A DNA stretch of 30,408 bases from a virus, in the IMG/VR virus record IMGVR_UViG_3300030116_006445, positions 1 through 30,408 of that record; one strand, written 5' to 3'. Shown here one piece after another: positions 16,151 through 22,529 of this stretch. Position numbers and translations under genes: made by a program. Under the pieces are notes generated by a model. It did no database searches. It saw only the letters and a list, made by a program, of their open reading frames with translations, and was not told where the DNA came from. The first letter of the stretch is position 1. Each line of letters opens with the position of its first letter.

Positions 16151-16428
16151 AATGTTTTTACAAATATTGGTGTTAACAACTCATTCTCCTCCATTTTAAG
16201 CTGTGCAAAATCTTCAAGCCAATCAAGAGCCTCATCAAAAGTAACATCATTATCGCTTTTCATTATGCAATCAATGCCTTTCCAAAAATCATAAATTGCA
16301 ACTTTAGGATTTGAACAAGTTACTCCAATCAGTGCATCATCAAATCCATCTGATAAAACAATCTCCTCGCTATCATCTAAAAAATTCCTCTCATAAAGAG
16401 AATCAATAATTTTTGTTTTGTCTTGCAT
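16147..16428 (-). CDS. Small acidic marine-phage type protein, 93 aa
   Basis: MQDKTKIIDSLYERNFLDDS is followed by 'IVLSDGFDDALIGVTCSNPK', 'AIYDFWKGIDCIMKSDNDVT', 'FDEALDWLEDF' and 'ENELLTPIFVKTL'. The combination 'DGFDDALIG', 'AIYD...CI..' and 'EALDWLEDF...TPIFV' is familiar from a small protein widespread in marine phages and of unknown function. Its first 26 bases are also read in another frame as the end of the frameshifted chaperone, so translation of the two may be coupled. No enzymatic motif recognised. Confidence 0.7.
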   Translation of the reverse strand: MQDKTKIIDSLYERNFLDDSEEIVLSDGFDDALIGVTCSNPKVAIYDFWKGIDCIMKSDNDVTFDEALDWLEDFAQLKMEENELLTPIFVKTL

Positions 16429-16618
16429 TTTTTATCATTTGCTTTTCCAAATCATTTTTTTCTTTTTCAAAAGCCAGCCATGTTAAACACTGATTGATAT
16501 TTAATTTTTCAACTTTTTCAATTTCACTTATTTGACCTTTGCAAAGACTCCATAAGGATTGAAACCATCCCCATTTTTCTGAAAATCCTGCATTTGCATC
16601 ATAAGATCTTGACTCCTC
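16403..16618 (-). CDS. -1 frame extension of the tail chaperone (gpGT-like)
   Basis: This open frame has no ATG before its conserved-looking core; its only internal ATG lies near the C-terminus. It is reached from the 209-residue protein by a -1 shift at 16618-16624. After the slip it encodes 71 residues: EESRSYDANAGFSEKWGWFQ, then SLWSLCKGQISEIEKVEKLN, INQCLTWLAFEKEKNDLEKQ and MIKNARQNKNY. 'KWGW..SL..L' and 'CLTWLAFEKEK.DLE' are protein-like motifs that I recall at the end of similar phage proteins. The fusion would be 251 residues, the counterpart of lambda gpGT, in which the T domain recruits the tail tube. It ends inside the start of the next gene. Confidence 0.75.
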   Translation of the reverse strand, partial: EESRSYDANAGFSEKWGWFQSLWSLCKGQISEIEKVEKLNINQCLTWLAFEKEKNDLEKQMIKNARQNKNY

Positions 16619-17157
16619 TTTTTTCGAGAATAGCGAAGGATAACTTTCAAAAGTTCTTTTCTTAAATTGTAAAAAAAAAACACTGATCCAAAAGCAGCAT
16701 CAAGCGGCATTTTTTTCATAGTATCATCAATATTTCCATCGTAATCCTCAATCAAATATGATCCTCTGAATTTTTCTTTTACTGGTCTATACAATACCCT
16801 CATTGCTTTATGCATTGTTTGCCAATCAGCAAAATAAGTATCTGCATCTACATACTCACCAAAAGTCATTTCACTCAGCTGAGGATGGAATCCATATTCT
16901 TTGCCATTGATTTTGAATATATTGATCAATCTTGGCTTTTCATCAAACATTTTGGATAATTTACTTATCACATTCTTGATTGATGAATATTTAATTTTAT
17001 CGACATCCTGCAAAGGAATGCCGCAAAATATCTCAACCATTTTTTTATACATAAAATCCTGATTGGATTCCTTCACATTTATTTTCGAAAATTTTTGATA
17101 TTGACCTAAATTGATCTCACTTAATTTCGTAGGCACAATAATTTTTTGACTTCTCAT
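16528..17157 (-). CDS. Tail-assembly chaperone, zero-frame product (gpG-like)
   Basis: A 209-residue protein: MRSQKIIVPTKLSEINLGQY, 'MVEIFCGIPLQDVDKIKYSS', 'GKEYGFHPQLSEMTFGEYVD', 'HKAMRVLYRPVKEKF' and 'MKKMPLDAAFGSVFFFYNL'. This order of motifs is that of a chaperone-like family of marine and Bacteroidota phages ('LSEI.LGQYQKF', 'FGEYVD.DTY', 'MPLD...GS.FFFYNL'). The zero-frame tail (SQDLMMQMQDFQKNGDGFNP) is low in conservation signals, while the -1 frame carries recognisable motifs, so two products are expected. It is the first gene after candidate promoter B, with the ATG only 10 bases past the ACGTTT box. It would bind the tape measure during tail assembly. Confidence 0.75.
   Translation of the reverse strand: MRSQKIIVPTKLSEINLGQYQKFSKINVKESNQDFMYKKMVEIFCGIPLQDVDKIKYSSIKNVISKLSKMFDEKPRLINIFKINGKEYGFHPQLSEMTFGEYVDADTYFADWQTMHKAMRVLYRPVKEKFRGSYLIEDYDGNIDDTMKKMPLDAAFGSVFFFYNLRKELLKVILRYSRKKRSQDLMMQMQDFQKNGDGFNPYGVFAKVK
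16618..16624 (-). promoter_or_regulatory. -1 ribosomal frameshift site A AAA AAG
   Basis: In the zero frame of the chaperone, codons 178-180 read CGA AAA AAG, giving the classic slippery heptamer A AAA AAG known from dnaX. Slipping back one base leads into a frame that stays open for 71 codons to 16403. The -1 frame is already open about 90 bases upstream, where a run of ten T (16671-16680) offers a second possible slip site. No convincing pseudoknot was assigned by eye. Confidence 0.72.
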
Positions 17158-17167
17158 AATATATATA

Positions 17168-17193
17168 AAACGTATTTACATGCTCACATCGGT
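17168..17193 (-). promoter_or_regulatory. Candidate phage promoter, copy B
   Basis: Minus-strand ACCGA-TG-TGAG-N9-ACGTTT in the 44-base gap between the large terminase and the chaperone. Box words and spacing are identical to copy A at 6689-6714, though the bases between them differ, as expected for a regulatory site. The ATG follows ACGTTT by 10 bases, so the transcript would be nearly leaderless. Confidence 0.5.
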
Positions 17194-17201
17194 CTAGCTT
17201 T

Positions 17202-18389
17202 TTACAAAATATGATATTCCCCTTGATACGGATTTGATAATTGAAAACCAATCGCATACCTCATAGCATCGATGCAATGACAAAAAGCATCTATCGGAGT
17301 CTGACTTTTTTTCTCTAGCCAAACATACTTTTTTAATTCACTAATTAAATTTTTACTTTCAGGATCAACAATAATCTGATAATCTTGCATCATGCTGATT
17401 CCAAAATTTACTGATCCCTGACCTTTGATTGATGATTTTATATTTGATGTTTTTGACAATTCTAAAATCAGCCTTTTTTCTGCCGAATCCCCAATGATTA
17501 AATTATCTCCAGCAAATCGCTTGTTCAGCTTTGCAATTTCTGATGTAACGAGATTTGATTTATAAAAACATTCTTTTGCATAAATTATTTTTCTCTTTTT
17601 ATCAATAGACGTTTGCACCAAAGTTGTAGGATCATTCATTCCATAATCTTGACCAAACACAGATTTTGATACCTCTTTAAATTCACCCTCAATCCAATTT
17701 TGAAATACTGCCCCTGACAATTTGCCAACTTCTCCCAATCCATAAACTTGATACCAATTTTTAAAAAATTCATTCCCCTGATCTGCTTTAGCTTTTGCTT
17801 TTTTTATTTCTTTTATTGCAGCAGCAGGAGCTAAATATTTTCCAAACCCCTCTGATTCTTTATCTACATTCAAACTATCTTTATAAGTAAGAACGATCCA
17901 ATCTGTATCGGGATCATCTTTTAATTCAGTATGTGCCCAAAATTCAGCAGTAGGATTGAAATCTAGAATTATAAAATCATTCGTTCGAGTAGCCAATTGC
18001 AAATATGTTTCATAACTCAAAGCATTTGCCTCATTACAAAAAAGAATATCTCTCCTTGCACCTCTCAATTTAGATTCAACATCAACGGAAAAAAATTCCA
18101 ACGTAGATCCATTATCAAACTGATATTTCATTGTGGATTTATTAAATTGATTTGGATAAAATTGATTTACCGATTCCATGATTTTCAACCAATCTTTCAT
18201 CGCTCCCCTTCTCAAATGTGGAATCGTCTCAGAAACAATTGAGCAATCCTTTTTTACAGTCATTAAATACACACTCAGATAAGCCAAGATTGAGAACGTC
18301 TTAGATGCACTTGTTCCCCCTTGTACTACCCTGATCCTTTTTTTTAGATCACGAATCTTCTCTAGTGCCCTTGTAAATTGGAACATCAA
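17202..18389 (-). CDS. terL: Terminase large subunit
   Basis: A 395-residue DNA-packaging motor protein. The ATPase domain has Walker A GGTSASKT (24-31) after 'RIRVVQ', Walker B ILFCNE (115-120) with catalytic Glu120, and a coupling region 'IILDFNPTAEFW' (140-151). The C-terminal RNase H-like nuclease has Asp248 in 'FGQDYGMNDPTTLV', Asp301 in 'LIIGDSAEKRLI' and Asp374 in 'DAFCHCIDAMRYAIG'. It translocates DNA into the prohead and cuts it. It overlaps the small-subunit gene by 41 bases. At 395 residues it is slightly short for the family but all key motifs are present. Promoter B follows its stop, so packaging and tail genes may be separately controlled. Confidence 0.93.
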   Translation of the reverse strand: MMFQFTRALEKIRDLKKRIRVVQGGTSASKTFSILAYLSVYLMTVKKDCSIVSETIPHLRRGAMKDWLKIMESVNQFYPNQFNKSTMKYQFDNGSTLEFFSVDVESKLRGARRDILFCNEANALSYETYLQLATRTNDFIILDFNPTAEFWAHTELKDDPDTDWIVLTYKDSLNVDKESEGFGKYLAPAAAIKEIKKAKAKADQGNEFFKNWYQVYGLGEVGKLSGAVFQNWIEGEFKEVSKSVFGQDYGMNDPTTLVQTSIDKKRKIIYAKECFYKSNLVTSEIAKLNKRFAGDNLIIGDSAEKRLILELSKTSNIKSSIKGQGSVNFGISMMQDYQIIVDPESKNLISELKKYVWLEKKSQTPIDAFCHCIDAMRYAIGFQLSNPYQGEYHIL

Positions 18390-18687
18390 AAAACGGAAAT
18401 TCTTTTGGACTTATATCAATTTGCTCTTTTGCCTGCCCATACCCTGAATCAAGTAAGGCTTTGTATGCATTTACATCGCCATTTCGCATTTTTTTAATCA
18501 ATGCCAGCGTTCCAATATCTTCTTGACTCAACATCTCCTCCTTGCTAGATATTGGATTTACAATTTTGCTTTTAGTGGATAACCATTTTCTCGCAATCGT
18601 AGATCTGTTTTTTGAGCCTTTTGGTCTACCACTTGGATTTCCTGATTGACCTTTTGCCCAACTCTTTAAATTCTCTTTATTTGCCAT
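18349..18687 (-). CDS. Terminase small subunit-like (DUF5681 motif)
   Basis: A 112-residue protein with an N-terminal motif WAKGQSGNPSGRPKGSKNRS (residues 10-29), diagnostic of the DUF5681 family that is typically encoded immediately before large terminases. A helical region follows (SKEEMLSQEDIGTLALIKKM, 'NAYKALLDSGYG') and the C-terminus is 'FFDVPIYKGTREDS'. It would recognise phage DNA and load it onto the motor. Its end overlaps terL by 41 bases, allowing translational coupling. Confidence 0.82.
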   Translation of the reverse strand: MANKENLKSWAKGQSGNPSGRPKGSKNRSTIARKWLSTKSKIVNPISSKEEMLSQEDIGTLALIKKMRNGDVNAYKALLDSGYGQAKEQIDISPKEFPFFDVPIYKGTREDS

Positions 18688-18688
18688 T

Positions 18689-18979
18689 TTAAAATCTATA
18701 AAAAACTGTTAATTCCTCATTTCTAATTTTTCTAACCGAGTATAAATATCTCTGATCTCCTTTTTCCAAGATAAAACAATTTGGATTATCTGAATGATTT
18801 AAAAAACCCCCTAGAGGAGTTCTTACAACCCCAAACCTTTTTTTAAATACATGAGTAATTCCAATACAAACTCCAGGATCTATTTCATTTATACAAAATA
18901 ATCCTAATCCATGTATTTTGCTTTTTTGAATTGTAAGCATATCAGGTAATGGTCTGTAATTATTTCGATAATCTCTCAC
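18689..18979 (-). CDS. Compact SET-domain protein
   Basis: A 96-residue protein with SET-domain motifs: 'IHGLGLFCINEIDPGVCIG' (22-40) corresponds to the first SET strands, 'NHSDNPNC' (61-68) is the SAM and active-site motif, and 'RKIRNEELTVFY' (83-94) is the C-terminal motif that normally reads EELT-Y. SET proteins methylate lysines on proteins using S-adenosylmethionine. Only the core is present, without pre-SET or post-SET parts. The frame opens with GTG at 18979; an internal ATG at residue 14 (MLTIQKSKIHG) is an alternative start. It lies between a glycosyltransferase and the terminase. The target is unknown: host polymerase, ribosomal protein or a virion protein are all conceivable. Confidence 0.8.
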   Translation of the reverse strand: MRDYRNNYRPLPDMLTIQKSKIHGLGLFCINEIDPGVCIGITHVFKKRFGVVRTPLGGFLNHSDNPNCFILEKGDQRYLYSVRKIRNEELTVFYRF

Positions 18980-18997
18980 TGTTTTTTCACTGTTTTT

Positions 18998-19735
18998 TTA
19001 AAAATTCAATTTGATTGTAAATTCATTTTTTCTTTTTTTTACTTGACTGATCATAGATGGATATAATTTTATGAGATCTTTTATTGCTTTTTTTTCTATC
19101 GCCACAGTTCTATAATCCTTACAGCCTCCATCTTTTTTCCAATGATTATTCTCCCAATATAAATATCTAATTCCTAAAAGACCTCCTTTTTCCTTTATGT
19201 GCCTTAGACATAATTCATAATCTTCTTTTACGGGAAAGCTCTCATCGAAAAGATATTCTCCATCATTTATGATTCCCATGCAACTCCCCAAAGCGTAAGT
19301 TTTAAATACTATCGGTTTATAACAATAGTATGATTTTGTGGAGCTCTCTGTTTTTAATCCCCAAATTTTATAACCTAACTGATTACACAAATCAAAATTT
19401 TTTTCAAATTCATCAATCCAAAAATTCTCATCATTTATACGATTATGCTCAACATTATTTTTTTTTACATCAATCCATCCTGCTTTGATCACATCATCAT
19501 CTAACATTACAACCTTCTCATCCTTGCAATTTTTTAGTATCCAATTTCTAGTTTTAGTAATCCCTTGGATTTTTTTTGGAATGCCAACGATATTTTCAAC
19601 GTAATTTTGATATTGATGCACTTCACTCTCAGGAACAAAAAATGTACTTTTGGATATTAGCTTATCAGTTGTTGTAGATCCAGCTCTGCTTTTACTGGGA
19701 ACTGCTATGATCATAAATTCTTTTTTTAAATTCAT
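18998..19735 (-). CDS. GT-A glycosyltransferase, TET-associated (TAGT) type
   Basis: A 245-residue protein beginning MNLKKEFMIIAVPSKSRAGS; a start at the second Met (19714) is equally plausible since family members begin near 'IAVPSKGRAG'. The fold is GT-A: 'FFVPESEVHQYQ' (32-43), 'GITKTRNWILKNC' (58-70), the metal-binding 'VVMLDDDV' (75-82, DDD at 79-81) and a later 'VKEDYELCLRHI' acidic motif. Phage enzymes of this type are linked to glycosylation of modified bases in DNA, often beside TET/JBP dioxygenases, but none is visible here. It overlaps the ParB-like gene by 44 bases, which suggests coordinated expression. DNA as substrate is inference; a protein or surface sugar is possible. Confidence 0.75.
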   Translation of the reverse strand: MNLKKEFMIIAVPSKSRAGSTTTDKLISKSTFFVPESEVHQYQNYVENIVGIPKKIQGITKTRNWILKNCKDEKVVMLDDDVIKAGWIDVKKNNVEHNRINDENFWIDEFEKNFDLCNQLGYKIWGLKTESSTKSYYCYKPIVFKTYALGSCMGIINDGEYLFDESFPVKEDYELCLRHIKEKGGLLGIRYLYWENNHWKKDGGCKDYRTVAIEKKAIKDLIKLYPSMISQVKKRKNEFTIKLNF

Positions 19736-20312
19736 TCCAATAGATTACTCTTTCCAATCCTGGTTTCTCAAAAGCACTCCCCTTTTTATAGCCTCCCCTA
19801 GCTACCATCTTTAATTTCAATGTTTCTTTAAGATCTTCCCACTCGACTGAATTAGGATCTGCCATGATCAATATATATTCTTTGGGAGGATCTAATTGAA
19901 CAGATTGAGTAATTTCAATTTCCTCATCATCATCAAGTAAATCGATTTTTTTATCGAAATCAAATTCATAACCCCAATCTTTTAATTCATCTTGATCCCA
20001 TTCATTCGCTAAAATATCATGATTCCACTCCCCGAATCTGACATTATCTTTAATGATAAACTCTTTTTGCTTTTCCTCTGACCATTGAGCAATATCAATC
20101 CAAACTTCTTTCATTCCTGCCTCTCTCGCAGCTCTCAATCTCATATTACCTCCCAAGCAATATAATTGCTCATTTACAACTATTGGTCTTTTTTCCATCA
20201 TTTCGGGAAAATCTTTCAATGACCTGACCAAATCTCTAAATTTTTCATCTTTGATCACTCTTGGATTATCGGGATGAATTCTTACTTTATTGATCTTAAC
20301 CAGCTTTTTCAT
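19692..20312 (-). CDS. ParB-like domain protein
   Basis: A 206-residue protein. Residues ~1-95 form a ParB/sulfiredoxin-type domain: 'KINKVRIHPDNPRVIKDEKF', 'DLVRSLKDFPEMMEKRPIVV' and 'LGGNMRLRAAREAGMKEVWI' (53-72), with the GGN-x-R phosphate-binding motif. 'IIKDNVRFGEWNHDILANEW' follows, a phrase usual in phage ParB-like proteins next to modification enzymes. The acidic linker (DLLDDDEEIEI) leads to a C-terminal domain (YILIMADPNSVEWEDLKETL) of unknown role. No helix-turn-helix of plasmid-type ParB is seen, so segregation is unlikely; nuclease, nucleotide-phosphate chemistry or DNA binding in base modification are possible. It overlaps genes on both sides. Confidence 0.8.
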   Translation of the reverse strand: MKKLVKINKVRIHPDNPRVIKDEKFRDLVRSLKDFPEMMEKRPIVVNEQLYCLGGNMRLRAAREAGMKEVWIDIAQWSEEKQKEFIIKDNVRFGEWNHDILANEWDQDELKDWGYEFDFDKKIDLLDDDEEIEITQSVQLDPPKEYILIMADPNSVEWEDLKETLKLKMVARGGYKKGSAFEKPGLERVIYWNEFKKRIYDHSSSQ

Positions 20313-20688
20313 ACTCTTTGACTTTCATTCTTAATTCCTCTAGTATTTTGTATCTTTTTGTGCTATCAAGCTGAGATAAATAAGTTACAGGCTTTGCATC
20401 TGCTGGATTTACTCGATTATAAATATAGATTATCATATCTCTATCCTCAAAGGAATTTATTTTTTTGCCATTATAAGATTCAAAAAAATCTAAGAGCCAT
20501 TCAAATTCTGATGGTTTTAAAAACCCTTTCGAAGGCATCCATTCATTTAAAGCTTTTTTTCTGCCACCGCAGCCACAATCTTTTTTTGTAACCTCAGAAA
20601 CCTTATCTACAACCTTTTTTATACCCGTAGGCTCTGTAATATACTTTTCAATTTTATCTCCAAGTCCTCTAGTCTTTCCAGTACTCAT
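20296..20688 (-). CDS. CGCG-motif phage protein, 130 aa
   Basis: MSTGKTRGLGDKIEKYITEP is followed by 'TGIKKVVDKVSEVTKKDCGC' and 'GGRKKALNEWMP'. The arrangement 'GLGD.I.K....TGIK..V......DCGC..RK..LN' is one I recognise from many marine and Bacteroidota phages, usually encoded close to terminase genes; its function is not known to me. The C-terminal half is helical and charged (EWLLDFFESYNGKKINSFED). Cys residues in DCGCGG could bind metal. It overlaps the sigma-like gene by 20 bases and the ParB-like gene by 17. Confidence 0.72.
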   Translation of the reverse strand: MSTGKTRGLGDKIEKYITEPTGIKKVVDKVSEVTKKDCGCGGRKKALNEWMPSKGFLKPSEFEWLLDFFESYNGKKINSFEDRDMIIYIYNRVNPADAKPVTYLSQLDSTKRYKILEELRMKVKEYEKAG

Positions 20689-21241
20689 TTTGATATTTAT
20701 CTTTAATTTTAATTTTACATCTTTTCACTGTTCTATATATAGTCGATATCGAAAGCCTTGTTTTTTTGCTCATCGTAGTTTTATTCATTCTAAATTCATA
20801 TCTATAAAGCTCAAAAACTTTTTGATCAAACCAGTAAAATGTTTTCACAAAATCATCGATTTGCTCTTGAAGTGATTTCTTTTCAATTATTATTTCATTT
20901 GGATCTTCAATCATTTTTTCCTTATCTTTTTTTGAAAGAGATGCATAATCGAATCTCACATATTTTTTCTCCTTTCTTAAAAAATCAATATACATATTTT
21001 TAGCAACTGTATAAATCAAACTCATTTTTCCTGAAATATAACGATCGACAAATTTTATAATTTTATCAGGATCATTTTCAATTTTTTCCATTTCATTATG
21101 TATTTTGAGGAAAAGATCATGAGTAATATCTTCATGAAATTTTGTTTTTTTTTGAAAATAATGATCCTCTATATTATTCACCAAATTTTTTATTTGATCA
21201 TATTTACTGTAAATAATTTTTATAGCCTGATTCTTATCCAT
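20669..21241 (-). CDS. Sigma-70 family-like factor
   Basis: A 190-residue protein with two-domain sigma layout. 'DITHDLFLKIHNEMEKI' (38-54) corresponds to region 2.1 and 'SLIYTVAKNMYIDFLRKEKK' (74-93) closely follows the region 2.2-2.3 consensus. After a spacer, 'FYWFDQKVFELYRYEFRMNK' (135-154) and 'TRLSISTIYRTVKRCKIKIK' (161-180) form a region 4 helix-turn-helix. It would redirect host RNA polymerase. It is encoded after the early terminators and before the packaging genes, the right place for a late-gene regulator, and the repeated motif at 6689-6714 and 17168-17193 is a candidate target. Its stop overlaps the next gene by 20 bases. Confidence 0.78.
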   Translation of the reverse strand: MDKNQAIKIIYSKYDQIKNLVNNIEDHYFQKKTKFHEDITHDLFLKIHNEMEKIENDPDKIIKFVDRYISGKMSLIYTVAKNMYIDFLRKEKKYVRFDYASLSKKDKEKMIEDPNEIIIEKKSLQEQIDDFVKTFYWFDQKVFELYRYEFRMNKTTMSKKTRLSISTIYRTVKRCKIKIKDKYQNEYWKD

Positions 21242-21626
21242 TTTTAGATTTATATTTTTGGATTACATCTATTAAGAACTGCTTATCCCATTTATATCTC
21301 ATTCTTTTCAAAACATCAGCAGTAAGCTTTAGAGCTTCAAATCTTTCATTACCGATGCGATCAATAATATTTCGACTATATTCAATCAATGCTCCATGTA
21401 AAAAGTAATTACATTGCACACATTGCCCATGCACATTGTCCTCATTAAACCTCAATCCTGGGTGTTTCCCAGCTGAATAAAAATGACCAGCCTGCAATGT
21501 TGTAAATCTTCCGCAGCTTATGCAACATTTATCCTTATCTCTTTCTCTTATGTATTTATGAAAGTGCTTAGCAGCAATTTTTTTCAACTGAGGAACTGAT
21601 TTTTTAAGATAAATATTGACTCGCAA
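21234..21626 (-). CDS. ninG: NinG/Rap-like recombination nuclease
   Basis: A 130-residue protein of the NinG (Rap) family, which in lambda acts on Holliday junctions and branched DNA. Residues 14-40 read KKIAAKHFHKYIRERDKDKC, then 'CISCGRFTTLQAGHFYSAGK', 'LRFNEDNVHGQCVQCNYFLH'; the paired C-x2-C motifs (CISC and CVQC) and the 'GHF' between them match the family's HNH-like zinc fold. The frame starts at a TTG (21624-21626), since no ATG precedes the conserved part. It comes directly after two terminators, and its stop overlaps the sigma-like gene by 8 bases. It probably resolves replication intermediates before packaging. Confidence 0.9.
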   Translation of the reverse strand: MRVNIYLKKSVPQLKKIAAKHFHKYIRERDKDKCCISCGRFTTLQAGHFYSAGKHPGLRFNEDNVHGQCVQCNYFLHGALIEYSRNIIDRIGNERFEALKLTADVLKRMRYKWDKQFLIDVIQKYKSKNG

Positions 21627-21650
21627 TTACTTTGATTTTTTTCGAAGTTA

Positions 21651-21680
21651 CAAAAAAAAAGGCAACACCACTGTTGCCCT
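21651..21680 (-). terminator. Intrinsic terminator, second of tandem pair
   Basis: On the minus strand a GGCAAC/GTTGCC stem with a six-base loop (AGTGGT) is followed directly by nine T. A strong Rho-independent terminator located 25 bases before the NinG start. Confidence 0.9.
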
Positions 21681-21700
21681 TTCATGCTTGGATCTAATCA

Positions 21701-21750
21701 CAAAAGAAAACCCCCGCAAAATTAATTAAGACTATGGAGAGCAGCGGGGG
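21701..21750 (-). terminator. Intrinsic terminator, first of tandem pair
   Basis: On the minus strand CCCCCGC and GCGGGGG pair around a 26-base AT-rich loop and are followed by TTTTCTTTTG. It lies 36 bases after the SSB-like gene. With the next hairpin it closes the early operon. The long loop contains TGCTCTCCATAG, which might belong to a structured leader, but termination is the simplest reading. Confidence 0.8.
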
Positions 21751-21786
21751 TAAACCAAACAAAAATTAACCAATAAAAAAAATATT

Positions 21787-22092
21787 CTAAAAGGGCAGAT
21801 CGCCCTCAATTTCGTCTAATTTAATTAAATTTACGTTATTAAAAAATTTTCCAGGATCTTTCTTGCTTTCTCTGCTGGATATTTCTACCGAAAGAATATA
21901 ATCTTTTCCCTCAATAGCATCTCTTAAAATATTACTATACATCCCAGCACCTTCAATGTAAAACATTTCATCGTATTCCGAGCTCTCTCCTTTTAACCTA
22001 AATAAAGCAGGCTGAATCTCAAACTTCCCATCAGCACCAACTTTTTTTAATTCTAAAATTTTATGCAATTTACCTTCTAATTGAAACCTCAT
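21787..22092 (-). CDS. SSB-like OB-fold protein (DUF3127-like)
   Basis: A 101-residue protein: MRFQLEGKLHKILELKKVGA, 'FEIQPALFRLKGESSEYDEM', 'FYIEGAGMYSNILRDAIEGK', 'YILSVEISSRESKKDPGKFF', 'NNVNLIKLDEIEGDLPF'. The strand order and the 'V.I.SRE...G..F..V....L' pattern resemble DUF3127/OB-fold proteins, and the acidic C-terminus ending EGDLPF mimics the protein-interaction tip of bacterial SSB (DDDIPF). It would coat single-stranded DNA and recruit host replication or repair proteins through the tip. It is the last gene of the early operon, with an ATGA overlap onto the upstream gene. Confidence 0.78.
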   Translation of the reverse strand: MRFQLEGKLHKILELKKVGADGKFEIQPALFRLKGESSEYDEMFYIEGAGMYSNILRDAIEGKDYILSVEISSRESKKDPGKFFNNVNLIKLDEIEGDLPF

Positions 22093-22529
22093 AATTGTCT
22101 TGCTAATTCTTGTTTTTGATTTACATATTTTCTTACAACGCTCATAATTTTTGGAGGAGTAATTGAATATTTAAAATCATCAGATTCCCCACCCACTATC
22201 TTATTAAAAATTACTCCTAAATCAACTAATTTAAGATAATAAAATTCATTTGATAATTGATTGACTAAAAATTCTACTTGATTATTGGATAATTGATTTT
22301 CTAATTTCAAGCCGAGCATATCATTCATATTTTTAAAATATATTTTTAGAGTAGCTTTGAGCACTTTATAACCCTGATCCTTTTTCAAAGACACTAAAGA
22401 CATGCTTTTAGTTTTAATCGCCTTTCTTACATCAGTAACCCCATACGTATTTTGAACTAATTTTGATAGCTCTAATTTACTTGAAGGATTCTCGGATGTA
22501 ATCATCTGTAATTCTGCTTTGTTTTTCAT
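22089..22529 (-). CDS. Replisome-type phage protein, 146 aa
   Basis: A helical protein: MKNKAELQMITSENPSSKLE, 'LVQNTYGVTDVRKAIKTKSM', 'YKVLKATLKIYFKNMNDMLG', 'NQVEFLVNQLSNEFYYLKLV', 'DLGVIFNKIVGGESDDFKYS', 'PPKIMSVVRKYVNQKQELA'. The stretch 'LSNEFYYLKLVDLGVIFNKI.GG' with the following 'I....I..V...Y...R' is shared, as far as I recall, with DUF6633-like proteins of Bacteroidota mobile elements that sit with DUF1376-type replication genes. A helicase-loader role is plausible but unproven. It overlaps the upstream replication gene by 53 bases; an internal Met (22505) is an alternative start. Confidence 0.6.
   Translation of the reverse strand: MKNKAELQMITSENPSSKLELSKLVQNTYGVTDVRKAIKTKSMSLVSLKKDQGYKVLKATLKIYFKNMNDMLGLKLENQLSNNQVEFLVNQLSNEFYYLKLVDLGVIFNKIVGGESDDFKYSITPPKIMSVVRKYVNQKQELARQL

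Noticed and set aside
18974-18996. Short direct repeat (AAAAAACAGTGA twice) before the SET gene
   Set aside because: Two copies of a 12-base AT-rich word in AT-rich DNA are weak evidence for an operator; it may be a chance duplication.
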